A stretch of DNA of 64,000 nt from Planctomycetota bacterium (GTDB lineage: Bacteria > Planctomycetota > J058 > JAJDCQ01): contig JAJDCQ010000246.1 in assembly GCA_029260755.1 (NCBI GenBank), forward strand, positions 1 to 64,000. The letters are read 5' to 3'. Shown in pieces: positions 47,087-55,272 of the stretch. Within the stretch, counting starts at the first letter, position 1, and each line of letters begins with the position of its first letter. Below the pieces are notes generated by a model, which had not been told where the DNA came from, did not search any database, and saw only the letters and a program-made list of their open reading frames with translations. A program made the position numbers and the translations under genes.

Positions 47087-47277
47087 ACCGACTGCCTCCG
47101 CAGGGCCCAGCCACCTCGTCGCCGCTGGCGACGGGATGAGGGCTTGGTCATCCTAATGTGCCGGATCCACTCATTCTATGCTCGCCGTTCGGGGATGCAA
47201 GGAGAGGCTCCGGTGCGATCCCCTCCTTGACGTCTCCTCGGCTTGCAGGACGTGACAGGCGCGTCCAGAATGAACCC

Positions 47278-48183
47278 GTGGCCGCTGAATCTCCCGAGAC
47301 TCCCGAACAAAAAGCGGACAGACGCCGCGCCGTAGGCGAGGCCGATGCACGCCTCGTCGCCCGGACCCTCGAGGGGGACCAGGACGCGTTCAACGCTTTG
47401 ATCCGGCAGTACTGGAAGACGGTCACCGTCATCTGCTACCAGCGAACGCGTAACTTCGCGGATGCCGAGGACATAGCGCAGGAGGCCTTCGTCAAGGCTT
47501 ACTCCGCCCTCGCCTCCCTCCGCGACCATACGCGCTTCGGAGCCTGGCTCTATAACATCTCCACGAAGTGCTGCATCGATTGGATCCGTCGACGTGGTCG
47601 AGACCTCGCTTCGGTGTCGATCGATCAGATGGGCGAGCAGCGCCAGGAGATCGCCGCGCCCTTCGACGCCGACGAGCTCGAACGCCGCGACCTCCACCAG
47701 AAGGTCATGGCCGTCGTCGGTAATCTCCCCGAGCGCTACGCCCTCGTCCTGACCCTCCGCTACGTTCGTCGGATGTCCTACCGCGAGATCGCCGAGCACC
47801 TCGACGAGCCCGCCGGCACGGTCAGCAATCGCATTCACCGGGCTAGCGAGATGTTACGACGCGCGCTCAAGAAGGAGGGCGCCGAGCCGCGCGCCGGCTC
47901 CGGGCGCCACGCCAAGGCGAAGGACGATCCGGACCTCGAACCCAAGCGCCGGACGAAGAGCGCGCGCTCTTCGGCGTCGGATCCTGACGAGGCGGAACCG
48001 AACCCGACGCCCGCGACATCCGAAGAGAGGAAAGAGGGAAGCAGCTCCCCCGTCGCCCGTGACGGGATGCCCGTTTCGACCGATGATGATGATCGCCCAC
48101 CCCCTCCCGCCGATGACGACGGACCGGAGCCCCGCGCCGCCCCCGGCAGAGAGGCCCTCGTGGACCGCGGAGTGACGCCGTGA
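47278..48183 (+). CDS. ECF-type RNA polymerase sigma factor with long C-terminal tail
   Basis: This protein is 301 aa from GTG 47278. The frame is open to GTG 47158, but the part before 47278 has no homology features. Region 2 (about 25-95) has DQDAFNALIRQYW and DAEDIAQEAFVKAY. Region 4 (about 125-180) has LPERYALVLTLRYVRRMSYREIAEHLD, ending in a helix-turn-helix. The last 110 or so residues are charged and disordered (Lys/Arg, then Asp/Pro), which most ECF factors lack. The stop overlaps the anti-sigma-like gene (GTGA), a standard sigma/anti-sigma arrangement. Confidence 0.92.
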   Translation: MAAESPETPEQKADRRRAVGEADARLVARTLEGDQDAFNALIRQYWKTVTVICYQRTRNFADAEDIAQEAFVKAYSALASLRDHTRFGAWLYNISTKCCIDWIRRRGRDLASVSIDQMGEQRQEIAAPFDADELERRDLHQKVMAVVGNLPERYALVLTLRYVRRMSYREIAEHLDEPAGTVSNRIHRASEMLRRALKKEGAEPRAGSGRHAKAKDDPDLEPKRRTKSARSSASDPDEAEPNPTPATSEERKEGSSSPVARDGMPVSTDDDDRPPPPADDDGPEPRAAPGREALVDRGVTP

Positions 48184-48986
48184 GCGTGAGCTGCCCGCTG
48201 GCCGAGCTCGCCGAGCGCGCCGCCCTCGGCATCGAGCTGACCCACGAGGAGTCGAGCCGCCTCGAGGGCCACGACATCGAAGGGTGCTCGGAGTGCCGCG
48301 CCCTCACCGAGAACGCCCGCGAGGTCGAGGGCCTCCTCACCGACGCGTTCGACAAGGTCGGCGACGTCCTCGACCGCCGCGAGGAGCCCAGCATCGAGCG
48401 GATCCAGCGCGAGATCGCCAAGCTCGAGCTCGCCCCGCCGAGGAAGCTGCGCCGCCTCAACTGGCGCTTCATCCTCTTCGCGACCAACCTCTGCGCGTTC
48501 CTCCTCCTCGCCCTGAACTTCACGACGCTCCTCGCGATCGTGAAGATGCGCCGCGTCTCCGCCTCGGAGACCGCCCGCACCGAGGCGCGCACCCTCGCGA
48601 TCGCCCTCGCCACCTACCGCCGCGAGCACGACGGCGCGCTCCCGACCGATCTTCGAGGCGTCGTCGACGCGCTCGCCGGGAGCCGTCCGGGCACCGACGA
48701 GGTCTACTTCAAGTTCAACCCCGGCCGCCGCACCCTCATCGGCTACAAGGACCCGTGGTTCCGCCTCTACCGCTACGAGCTCGACGCGGACGCATCGACC
48801 GGGTTCCGCATCTGGAGCGTCGGCCGCAACGGCACCGACGAGAACGGGGCCGGCGACGACGTGTTCGTCCAGAAGCTGCTACCACCGGTGATGCCGCCCG
48901 AGGAGCCGCCCGAGGAGCCGGGCGAGGAGCCGGGCGACGACGATGGCGCGGGCGATGACGGGGACGACGGAGCCGGCGGGGGCTAG
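48180..48986 (+). CDS. anti-sigma-like membrane protein with GspG-like C-terminal domain
   Basis: This is a 268-aa protein starting at GTG 48180. Near the N-terminus a HDIEGCSEC motif (His, four residues, Cys-x2-Cys) resembles the zinc anti-sigma motif, whose usual spacing is three. One transmembrane helix lies about 95-122. The exported part looks like the C-terminal domain of type II secretion major pseudopilins: ARTLAIALATYRREHDGALP, KDPWFRLYRYE, and WSVGRNGTDENGAGDDVF, which resembles the calcium-binding end of GspG. The C-terminus is Pro/Glu/Asp/Gly-rich. It is probably the membrane partner of the sigma factor encoded just upstream, sensing an envelope signal. That role is inferred. Confidence 0.75.
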   Translation: MSVSCPLAELAERAALGIELTHEESSRLEGHDIEGCSECRALTENAREVEGLLTDAFDKVGDVLDRREEPSIERIQREIAKLELAPPRKLRRLNWRFILFATNLCAFLLLALNFTTLLAIVKMRRVSASETARTEARTLAIALATYRREHDGALPTDLRGVVDALAGSRPGTDEVYFKFNPGRRTLIGYKDPWFRLYRYELDADASTGFRIWSVGRNGTDENGAGDDVFVQKLLPPVMPPEEPPEEPGEEPGDDDGAGDDGDDGAGGG

Positions 48987-49888
48987 TCGCCGCCGCCCTT
49001 CTTCTTCTTCCGCTTCCCGGGGATCCGCGTCTTGAAGCGGACGTGGCTGTTCGAGAGCTCCGCCGCCTCGCCGCGACCGTCCGCGTGCAGCCAGACGGTG
49101 TCGATCCGGACCTGGTGCGTCTCGGGGATCGGCCGACCGTCGAGCGGGATCGTCAGCGTCCCCTCGACCACCGCCTTGCTCCCCTCGTCCGCCGTCTTGC
49201 CGCTCGGCAGCAGGACCGGGACGAGGTTCGCCTCGTAGACGATCACCGCCGAGGTGACGCCGTCCTTGTCGACGATCTTGTCGAGCCGCGCGCTCGCCGT
49301 CGACTTCGCGGGGTCGATCCGGCGCGCCTCGTTGAGGGCCGTGCACGAGAGGAACGCCTCGAGCGGCGGGCTCCACGCGTCGCCCTCGGCGACCGGCTCC
49401 TCCGGCATCAGGTGCTCGCGCCTGGGGTAGATCCGATCGTGGGCGAGGTAGGTCTGGAGCAGGAACGCCCGCTGGGTCGCGTCCGCCTTCTTGCCGTCCT
49501 CGTCGCCGAGGTCGGTCAGCGCCATTTCGTTCCTGACGATGAACCGCGCGCCCGACAGCTCCGGAACGCCGCGCCCCCGCTCCTTCGCCTCCCAGAACTG
49601 GATCATCCGCTCGCCGGAGCTCTCGTCGAGGACGATCACCTCCGCGGCGTACTGGATCTCGGTCCGGTTCCGGCGCCCACGCTTCTCCTCGCCCTCCGGC
49701 GAGATCGTCTTGCGCACGGTGCGGTGGTCGATCTCCTCGGACTCGGTGAAGAGCTCCGGCAGCTTGAACTGCGGCAGCCGATCGAGGGTGTGCTTGTCGT
49801 CGGCGCCGACCGGCGAGGCGCCGACCGCGACCACGACGAGAGCGGCCCCGGCGGCGAGAGCCGCCAGGGCGAGGCGAGGCGTCGTCAT
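48983..49888 (-). CDS. exported protein of unknown function
   Basis: This 301-aa protein has a clear signal peptide (MTTPRLALAALAAGAALVVV..., cleavage near VGA-DD at about residues 27-29). The mature part has alternating strands (TEIQYAAEVIVLDE, SAVIVYEANLVPVLL, and TETHQ-type segments) and looks like a beta-barrel-like or lipocalin-like fold, but I recognise no family. It ends in a basic tail (GKRKKKKGGGD). Its stop codon overlaps that of the sigma-operon gene (CTAG at 48983-48986). It is 24 bases downstream of the BI-1-family gene on the same strand and probably co-transcribed with it. Confidence 0.75.
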   Translation of the reverse strand: MTTPRLALAALAAGAALVVVAVGASPVGADDKHTLDRLPQFKLPELFTESEEIDHRTVRKTISPEGEEKRGRRNRTEIQYAAEVIVLDESSGERMIQFWEAKERGRGVPELSGARFIVRNEMALTDLGDEDGKKADATQRAFLLQTYLAHDRIYPRREHLMPEEPVAEGDAWSPPLEAFLSCTALNEARRIDPAKSTASARLDKIVDKDGVTSAVIVYEANLVPVLLPSGKTADEGSKAVVEGTLTIPLDGRPIPETHQVRIDTVWLHADGRGEAAELSNSHVRFKTRIPGKRKKKKGGGD

Positions 49889-49911
49889 CGTTGTTCCCGA
49901 CTCCGGGCCGA

Positions 49912-50682
49912 TCAGTCGCGGCTGCCCGCGAAGATCATCAGGATGTAGTAGAAGAGCAGCACGACCGACACCGACAGCTGGAGCGCCGCCGCGGCGGGCT
50001 GGTCGGTCCGGTAGCGATGCCGGATCAGCGAGGTCTCGTAGAGGATGAACCCCGAGAGGATCACCACGTAGAGGATCGAGAACGTCATCGTGCTCATGCT
50101 GAGGGCGGGGATGAACATCCCGAGGAAGAACACGCCGATCATCCCGAACGCCGCGATCGACAGGATCCCGCCGAGGTAGCTGAAGTCCTTCTTCGAGACG
50201 AGGGTGTAGACCGTCAGCCCGCCGAAGACGAACGCGGTCAGGCCGAGGGCGTTGCCGATCACTGCCCAGCCCGCCTCGTAGCCCTTGATCGCGAGGATGC
50301 CCGCGATCGCCGGCGCGATCACCATCCCCAGGAAGAAGTTGTAGGCGAAGAGCACGGGGACGCCGAGCCCCTTCACCCGGACCAGCGCCTGGGCCGCCAT
50401 CGCCGCGCCGAACCAGATGATGATGAAGAGGAAGCCGCCGCCCATGAGGCGGGCGAACGTGGCCCCCGCCGGGGTGAACGCCCCGACGTAGACGCCCGCG
50501 CCCGTGAACGCCAGCCCGGCGAAGAGGAGGAGGTAGACCTTCCGCATGAAGGCGATGCGGCTGTCGAGCGGCTGCTCGGCGACGGCGTCGCGGACGTGCT
50601 CGCCCCGCGACATCAGCCCCAGCCCGCCACCACCACCGCCGCGGCGGTGATCGCGACGATCGTCATCTTCCCAGTGCGACAT
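49912..50682 (-). CDS. Bax inhibitor-1/YccA family membrane protein
   Basis: This 256-aa protein has an N-terminal hydrophilic stretch with a Gly run (about residues 1-40), then seven membrane helices. Family marks are RKVYLLLFAGLAFTGAG at the first helix, GFILYETSLI near helix six and a C-terminal hydrophobic segment. The family includes calcium-leak channels and protease-modulating proteins; the bacterial role is often unclear. A good promoter lies at 50753-50781. Confidence 0.92.
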   Translation of the reverse strand: MSHWEDDDRRDHRRGGGGGGLGLMSRGEHVRDAVAEQPLDSRIAFMRKVYLLLFAGLAFTGAGVYVGAFTPAGATFARLMGGGFLFIIIWFGAAMAAQALVRVKGLGVPVLFAYNFFLGMVIAPAIAGILAIKGYEAGWAVIGNALGLTAFVFGGLTVYTLVSKKDFSYLGGILSIAAFGMIGVFFLGMFIPALSMSTMTFSILYVVILSGFILYETSLIRHRYRTDQPAAAALQLSVSVVLLFYYILMIFAGSRD

Positions 50683-50752
50683 TGGTTCGGTCCTTCTCTC
50701 TGTCCTGATGAGTCGACTCTTCTTCGAATCTCTCTATGGGCTTCGAGGCCGC

Positions 50753-50781
50753 ACCATAGCGGAGGATCACGCACCGGTCAA
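50753..50781 (-). promoter_or_regulatory. sigma-70-type promoter for the BI-1 family gene
   Basis: On the minus strand TTGACC (50781-50776) and TATGGT (50758-50753) are separated by exactly 17 bases, about 70 bases upstream of the ATG. Five of six -35 bases match the general consensus, and the -10 element matches four of six. Confidence 0.6.
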
Positions 50782-50867
50782 GATGAGCACGATGCCGAAC
50801 CTCGACGTATCTCCAGTGCCGGCAACGACTCGGTGAGACGCAGCGGCCGTCCGACCGATTCGCTAGA

Positions 50868-52073
50868 ATGTCGCCCATGGCCGTCCGACGACGCGGCGGC
50901 GGCGCCCGGAAGGGCGCCGGCCGCAAGAGCACCAAGCGCCTCGATCACGACACGTTCGTGAAGACGCTCGCGAAGGAGGGCCCGCCGCCGGTCCTCGTCC
51001 TCGCCGGCGAGGACGCCTACCTCCGCGAGGACGTCATCGCGCGCCTCCGCGCCGCTGGCGGCGACCGCGTCTCGATCACCGAGCACGACGGCTCCGACAC
51101 CCACCTCGCCATCGCGACGGTCCTCGACGAGGCGCGGACCGCGCCGTTTCTCGAGCCGCGCCGCCTCGTGATCCTCCGCCGCGCCGAGCGCCATCTGCAG
51201 TCGGCCGACGACGCGGCCGCCCTCGCCGGCTACATCGAGAAGCCCGCGCCCTGGAGCTGCCTCTGCGTGGTCGTCGGCACCCTCGACGAGCGCCGCAGCT
51301 TCGCCAAGGCGGCGATCAAGGCCAAGGTCGTCGTCGACGCGAGCTGCCCCGACGCCGCGAGCGCCGAGTCGTGGGTCGCCAAGACGCTCGACCGCGAGCA
51401 CGGCAAGACCCTCGCCCGCGACGCCGCCCGGATGCTCGTCGACCTGACGGGGCCCGACCTCGGCCGCCTCGCCCCGGCCGTCGCGAAGCTCTCGCTCCTC
51501 GCGGCGGACCGCGACACGGTCGGCGCCGAGGACGTCCGCGCCCTCGTCGGCCGCGAGCGCGGCGAGAAGCCGTGGGAGCTCGCCGACGGGATCGTCGACG
51601 GCGACCTCCGCAAGGCGCTCCGCGCGATGACGACGATGCTGCGCGACGGCCTCGAGAACCCCGACGGCAGCCGCGAGACCAACCCGACCGCGATCGTCCT
51701 TCGCCTCCTGCCGATGATCTATCGCGGCGTCGGCGAGTCGATCCGGGCGCGGATCGTCATGGACGCGAAGCGCCGCGGCCGCAGCGCGCCGAGCGCCGAG
51801 GCGGCGATCGGCAAGCTCGCCCCGTGGCAGCGGGACCGCGCGATGAAGCGCGCCCGCGGCCGCTCGTTCTCCGAGCTCGCCGGGGCGTACGACGCGCTCC
51901 TCACGGCCGAGTGGCGCCTCAAGGGCGGCGATCCGGCCACCCCGCCCGAGGTGCTCTTCGACCTGTGCGTCGCGGCCTGCCCGCCGGCTACGAGGTCTTC
52001 CCGGACCGCTTCGGGGAGCGCTTCCTGGCCCGTTTCGTCGATCGCTTCGCCCCGCCAGCGTCGTCGCCCGTAG
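50868..52073 (+). CDS. holA: DNA polymerase III delta subunit
   Basis: This is a 401-aa protein (ATG 50868 or 50877). HolA opens the sliding clamp as part of the clamp-loader complex. Matching segments are PVLVLAGEDAYLREDVIARL near the N-terminus, LEPRRLVILRRAERHL, KPWELADGIVDGDLRKAL, and LPMIYRGVGESIR. The core ends near FDLCVAACPP. The last 30 or so residues are Ser/Arg-rich and lie in the overlap with the convergent WYL gene. The N-terminus carries a basic extension (VRRRGGGARKGAGRKSTKR) not usual for the family. Confidence 0.9.
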   Translation: MSPMAVRRRGGGARKGAGRKSTKRLDHDTFVKTLAKEGPPPVLVLAGEDAYLREDVIARLRAAGGDRVSITEHDGSDTHLAIATVLDEARTAPFLEPRRLVILRRAERHLQSADDAAALAGYIEKPAPWSCLCVVVGTLDERRSFAKAAIKAKVVVDASCPDAASAESWVAKTLDREHGKTLARDAARMLVDLTGPDLGRLAPAVAKLSLLAADRDTVGAEDVRALVGRERGEKPWELADGIVDGDLRKALRAMTTMLRDGLENPDGSRETNPTAIVLRLLPMIYRGVGESIRARIVMDAKRRGRSAPSAEAAIGKLAPWQRDRAMKRARGRSFSELAGAYDALLTAEWRLKGGDPATPPEVLFDLCVAACPPATRSSRTASGSASWPVSSIASPRQRRRP

Positions 52074-53133
52074 GCGACGCCTTCGTCGCGGGCGCTCGCG
52101 TCGTCTTCGTCGCGCCCGCCGCGCCGTCGCCGAGGCCCGCCTCGAGCTCCTCGCGGTAGACGTGCTCGACCAGCTTCTTCGACTCGGCCGCGACATCGGC
52201 GACGAGCTCGGGCGGCGCGAGGATCTTCGCCCGCGCCCCGAACGAGAGCACCCAGAACTTCACCTCGAGGAGGCCGCTCACCTTCATCGTGAGCAGGATG
52301 CTCCCGTCGGCCTGGTCCTCGATCTCCTGGCTCCCGTGCCACGTCCGCTCGCGGATGAGCTGCGCCACCTCCGCGTTGAAGTGGATCCGCACCTCCGTCG
52401 GCGCCCCGTCGTGCGCGACCCCGAACGACTCGCGGATCCACTTCTCGCCCGAGAACGACGGGCTCACCTTGAAGCTCTCGTCGACCGACTCGCTGCTCAG
52501 CACCCGCCCGAGGTGGAAGGTCCGCACCTCGCCGTGGGTCTCGCTGTGCGCGACGAGGTAGAGGGCGCCCGCGTGAAACGTGAGGAGGTAGGGATGGACG
52601 ACGTGCTCGCGCGGCTCGGTCCGCCCGAGGCTCTTGTAGACCATCTTCACCTTCTTGCGGACGCCGATCGCCGCGACGATCTCGTCGACGGTCCGCGAGA
52701 GGTCTCGATGGTCGGCGAGGCCGCGCTGGGTGACGGCGAACGTGCTCCGCAGACGCGAGAGGTAGTCGACGACCTCCTTGGTGAGGGTGCTCCGGATCTT
52801 GCCCAGGGCGCTGTCGAGCCCCTCGGACAGGAACGTCCCGCGGAGCGGGGCGAGGAGATCGCGACCGAAGTAGAGCGCCATCAGCTCGGTCGGCGTGAAC
52901 GGCACCCGCGGCCCGCGGTCGAACTCGCGCCCGAGCTTCCAGTAGGTCTTGCCGAGATGGGTCTCGCTCGCGATCGGGAAGCCGACCGCGGAGAGGACGT
53001 CGAGGTCGCGGTAGACCGTCCGGCGGCTGCAGCTGAGCTGATCGACGAGGTCGTCGACGCTCAGCCCGAACCGGCTGTTCTCGAGGACGCGGATGATCGT
53101 CCACTGGCGGATGAGCTGGTCGCCACGAGGCAC
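51988..53133 (-). CDS. WYL-domain transcriptional regulator (YafY/PafC type)
   Basis: This is a 381-aa protein with a GTG start. An N-terminal winged helix-turn-helix (about 5-60, LSVDDLVDQLSCSRRTVYRDL) is followed by a WYL domain (about 150-220, VRKKVKMVYKSLGRTEPR and HPYLLTFHAGALYLVAH) and a WCX-type C-terminal region. Such proteins bind DNA and respond to single-stranded DNA or nucleotide-like ligands in DNA-damage and phage-defence settings. The last 45 residues are Lys/Arg/Ala-rich and overlap holA by 86 bases tail to tail. Confidence 0.9.
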   Translation of the reverse strand: MPRGDQLIRQWTIIRVLENSRFGLSVDDLVDQLSCSRRTVYRDLDVLSAVGFPIASETHLGKTYWKLGREFDRGPRVPFTPTELMALYFGRDLLAPLRGTFLSEGLDSALGKIRSTLTKEVVDYLSRLRSTFAVTQRGLADHRDLSRTVDEIVAAIGVRKKVKMVYKSLGRTEPREHVVHPYLLTFHAGALYLVAHSETHGEVRTFHLGRVLSSESVDESFKVSPSFSGEKWIRESFGVAHDGAPTEVRIHFNAEVAQLIRERTWHGSQEIEDQADGSILLTMKVSGLLEVKFWVLSFGARAKILAPPELVADVAAESKKLVEHVYREELEAGLGDGAAGATKTTRAPATKASPTGDDAGGAKRSTKRARKRSPKRSGKTS

Positions 53134-53223
53134 GCTGGTCCATCTCCCGATACGGCCGGTGATTGAGCGAGCGGACCAGTATAGCGAAGCGCCGCCCGAT
53201 CGCGAGCGCGAACGACCCTCGGC

Positions 53224-55272
53224 TCAACCGCCGTCGCCGTCTCCGGCCGCGCTCGCGACCGCCTCCTCCGCCTGTCGGATCCACGCGCGCACCAGCTCCT
53301 CGGCGGTCGGCTCGGCGAGCGGAAGGGCCGCCTCGAGGGCGGCGTGCGCCTCGGCGATGCCGGCGTTCGCCTCGTCGATGCGGTGGAGGCGCGCGAGCGC
53401 GATCGCCCGCACCGCGAGGGCGGGCGCCCGGGCCGCCCGACGGTCGGGCGCCTCGCAGAGCTCCACCGCGCGCGTCGCCCGATCGAGCGCCTGCGCGTGG
53501 AGCTCCGCCGGATCGCGCTCGAGGAGCTCCGGCGCGCGCTCGTGGAGATAGAGCCGGGCGAGCTCCATCGGCCCGAGCGGGTGGGGGAGCCCGACGCGGA
53601 TCACCTCGAGGTAGGCGCGCTCCGCCCCGCGGAAGTCGCCGTCGGCGACCCGCCGCTGCGCGTCGCGAACGAGGTTCCCCGCGACCGGCGCCGCCGACTC
53701 CGCCTGCGCCGCCCGCCGGGCGAGCCCGGCGACGAACCGCGTGCTCGAGCCGAACGAGGCCCAGAAGGCATCGACCTTCGCCGCGTCCACCTCGCTCGCC
53801 CGCGCGAGCAGCCCGAGGAGACGCTCGGCCGGGTCGCGCTCTCCCCGGAGGGTCGGCGCGACCAGAATCGCGGCGTGACGGAGCAGCGCCGTCGGGTCGC
53901 GCGGCGCCTCGCGCTCCGCGGCCGCGAACGCCCGCTCCGCCTCGACGGGCCGCGGCGGGTTCGCGACCGCGAGCGCCATCGCCTTGGTGAGGAGCGGCTC
54001 GGCCGCGTCTGGCGAGACCTCCCGCCACGCGTCGGTCCGCGCGTCGAGCTCGTCGAACCGGCCGAGCGCCGCGTCGCAGAAGATCGCGAGGCTGACCGCC
54101 TCGGCCCAGCGCGGGTCGCCCGCCCGCTCCTCGGCGCGGCGCGCGATCCGCATCGCCCCGTCGAAGTCGTCCTCGAAGTAGGTCGCCCACGCCCGGACGA
54201 CGTCGACCTCGGGCAGGAGCGGCTCGATCGCCTCCGCCTCGTCCGCCCGCGCCCGCGCCTCCGCGACGCGGCCGCTCACGTCGCCCGAGAGCATCGCCTG
54301 CACGCTCGTCACCGCGTGACAGGCGCACGCCCCGAGCGCCGCGATCGCCCGCGCGTCGTCGGGCGCGAGCGCGCGGCACCGCTCGAACCTCTCGCGGGCC
54401 GTCCGGGCGTCCCACTCGCGGAGCGCCAGGATCCCGAGCTCGAGGTGGGCGTCGGCGAGGTCCGGCGCCAGGGCGAGCGCCCTCTCGAGCTCGTCGCGCG
54501 CCTCGGGCCACTGCCGGACCTCCATCCGCCATCGCCCGCGCAGCAGGCGATGGACGCCGACCTCGGGCGACTGCGCCACGAGCACGTCGGCGTCGGCGAT
54601 CGCGTGGTCCCACTGCCCGAGCCGCCACCGCACGAGCGCGCGCGCGTGCCGGACCCGGGTCGCCCGCGGCTCGCGGCCGACGGCCATCTCGAGCTCGGCG
54701 ACGGCGGCGTCCGCCGCGGCGACCTCGGGCGGCGACGCGCCCCGGCGCGTCGCGAGGAGCGCCGACCCCGCGGCGGCCAGGTTCGGATCCGACGACCCGG
54801 CGAGCGCGCCGAGCCAGCGGGCGAGCGCGCCGCGGACGTCGGCGCGGTCGCGGTGGAGGTCGGTCGCGAGCGCGTCGATCACGACGCCGGGGTCGAGGGC
54901 GACCGCGCGATCCCACGCCGCGATCGCCGCGTCCCACCGGAGCAGCCGCTGGAGCGCGCGCGCCTCGGCGACGTGGGCCTCCGCGAGCCGCGGCGCCGCC
55001 TCGCGCGCCCGCGCCGCGCTCCGGGACGCCCTCTCCGCGCCGCCAGGCTCGCCGAGGGCGGCGAGCGCGGCCTCGAGGTGGGGCGTCGCCGCGGCGAGCT
55101 CGTCGGCGGTCGGCGGGGGCGGACCGCTCGCGGCGTCGCCGGCCCCGTCGAGCACCGGCGGCGTCGACCGCGCCCAGAGGGCGAGGCCGGCCCCGGCAAC
55201 GGCGAGCGCGACCACCAGCGCGCCGACCCCGACGAGGACCGGCCCGACGCGGCGGGCGGGGGGCTCGCTCAT
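53224..55272 (-). CDS. membrane-anchored TPR-repeat protein
   Basis: This protein is 682 aa from the ATG at 55272, which overlaps the stop of the upstream kinase gene (ATGA). One membrane helix (about 9-36) follows MSEPPARR. The rest is a TPR solenoid rich in Ala, Arg and Glu. It resembles the non-kinase halves of the two kinase-TPR proteins upstream, so it may be a kinase-less partner or a paralog that lost its kinase domain. The C-terminal module (GPMELARLYLHERAPEL) is shared with them. It is the last gene of the four-gene minus-strand array, and its function is unknown. Confidence 0.82.
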   Translation of the reverse strand: MSEPPARRVGPVLVGVGALVVALAVAGAGLALWARSTPPVLDGAGDAASGPPPPTADELAAATPHLEAALAALGEPGGAERASRSAARAREAAPRLAEAHVAEARALQRLLRWDAAIAAWDRAVALDPGVVIDALATDLHRDRADVRGALARWLGALAGSSDPNLAAAGSALLATRRGASPPEVAAADAAVAELEMAVGREPRATRVRHARALVRWRLGQWDHAIADADVLVAQSPEVGVHRLLRGRWRMEVRQWPEARDELERALALAPDLADAHLELGILALREWDARTARERFERCRALAPDDARAIAALGACACHAVTSVQAMLSGDVSGRVAEARARADEAEAIEPLLPEVDVVRAWATYFEDDFDGAMRIARRAEERAGDPRWAEAVSLAIFCDAALGRFDELDARTDAWREVSPDAAEPLLTKAMALAVANPPRPVEAERAFAAAEREAPRDPTALLRHAAILVAPTLRGERDPAERLLGLLARASEVDAAKVDAFWASFGSSTRFVAGLARRAAQAESAAPVAGNLVRDAQRRVADGDFRGAERAYLEVIRVGLPHPLGPMELARLYLHERAPELLERDPAELHAQALDRATRAVELCEAPDRRAARAPALAVRAIALARLHRIDEANAGIAEAHAALEAALPLAEPTAEELVRAWIRQAEEAVASAAGDGDGG

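Noticed and set aside
45885..47114. 409-codon frame in another phase over the cysteine-rich protein
   Set aside because: It is Arg/Gly/Asp-rich with no signal peptide or motif. The overlapping frame has a signal peptide and regular CxxC pairs.
51719..54937. 1072-codon minus-strand frame overlapping holA, the WYL gene and the TPR gene
   Set aside because: It spans three genes with clear families and has only low-complexity Arg-rich sequence.
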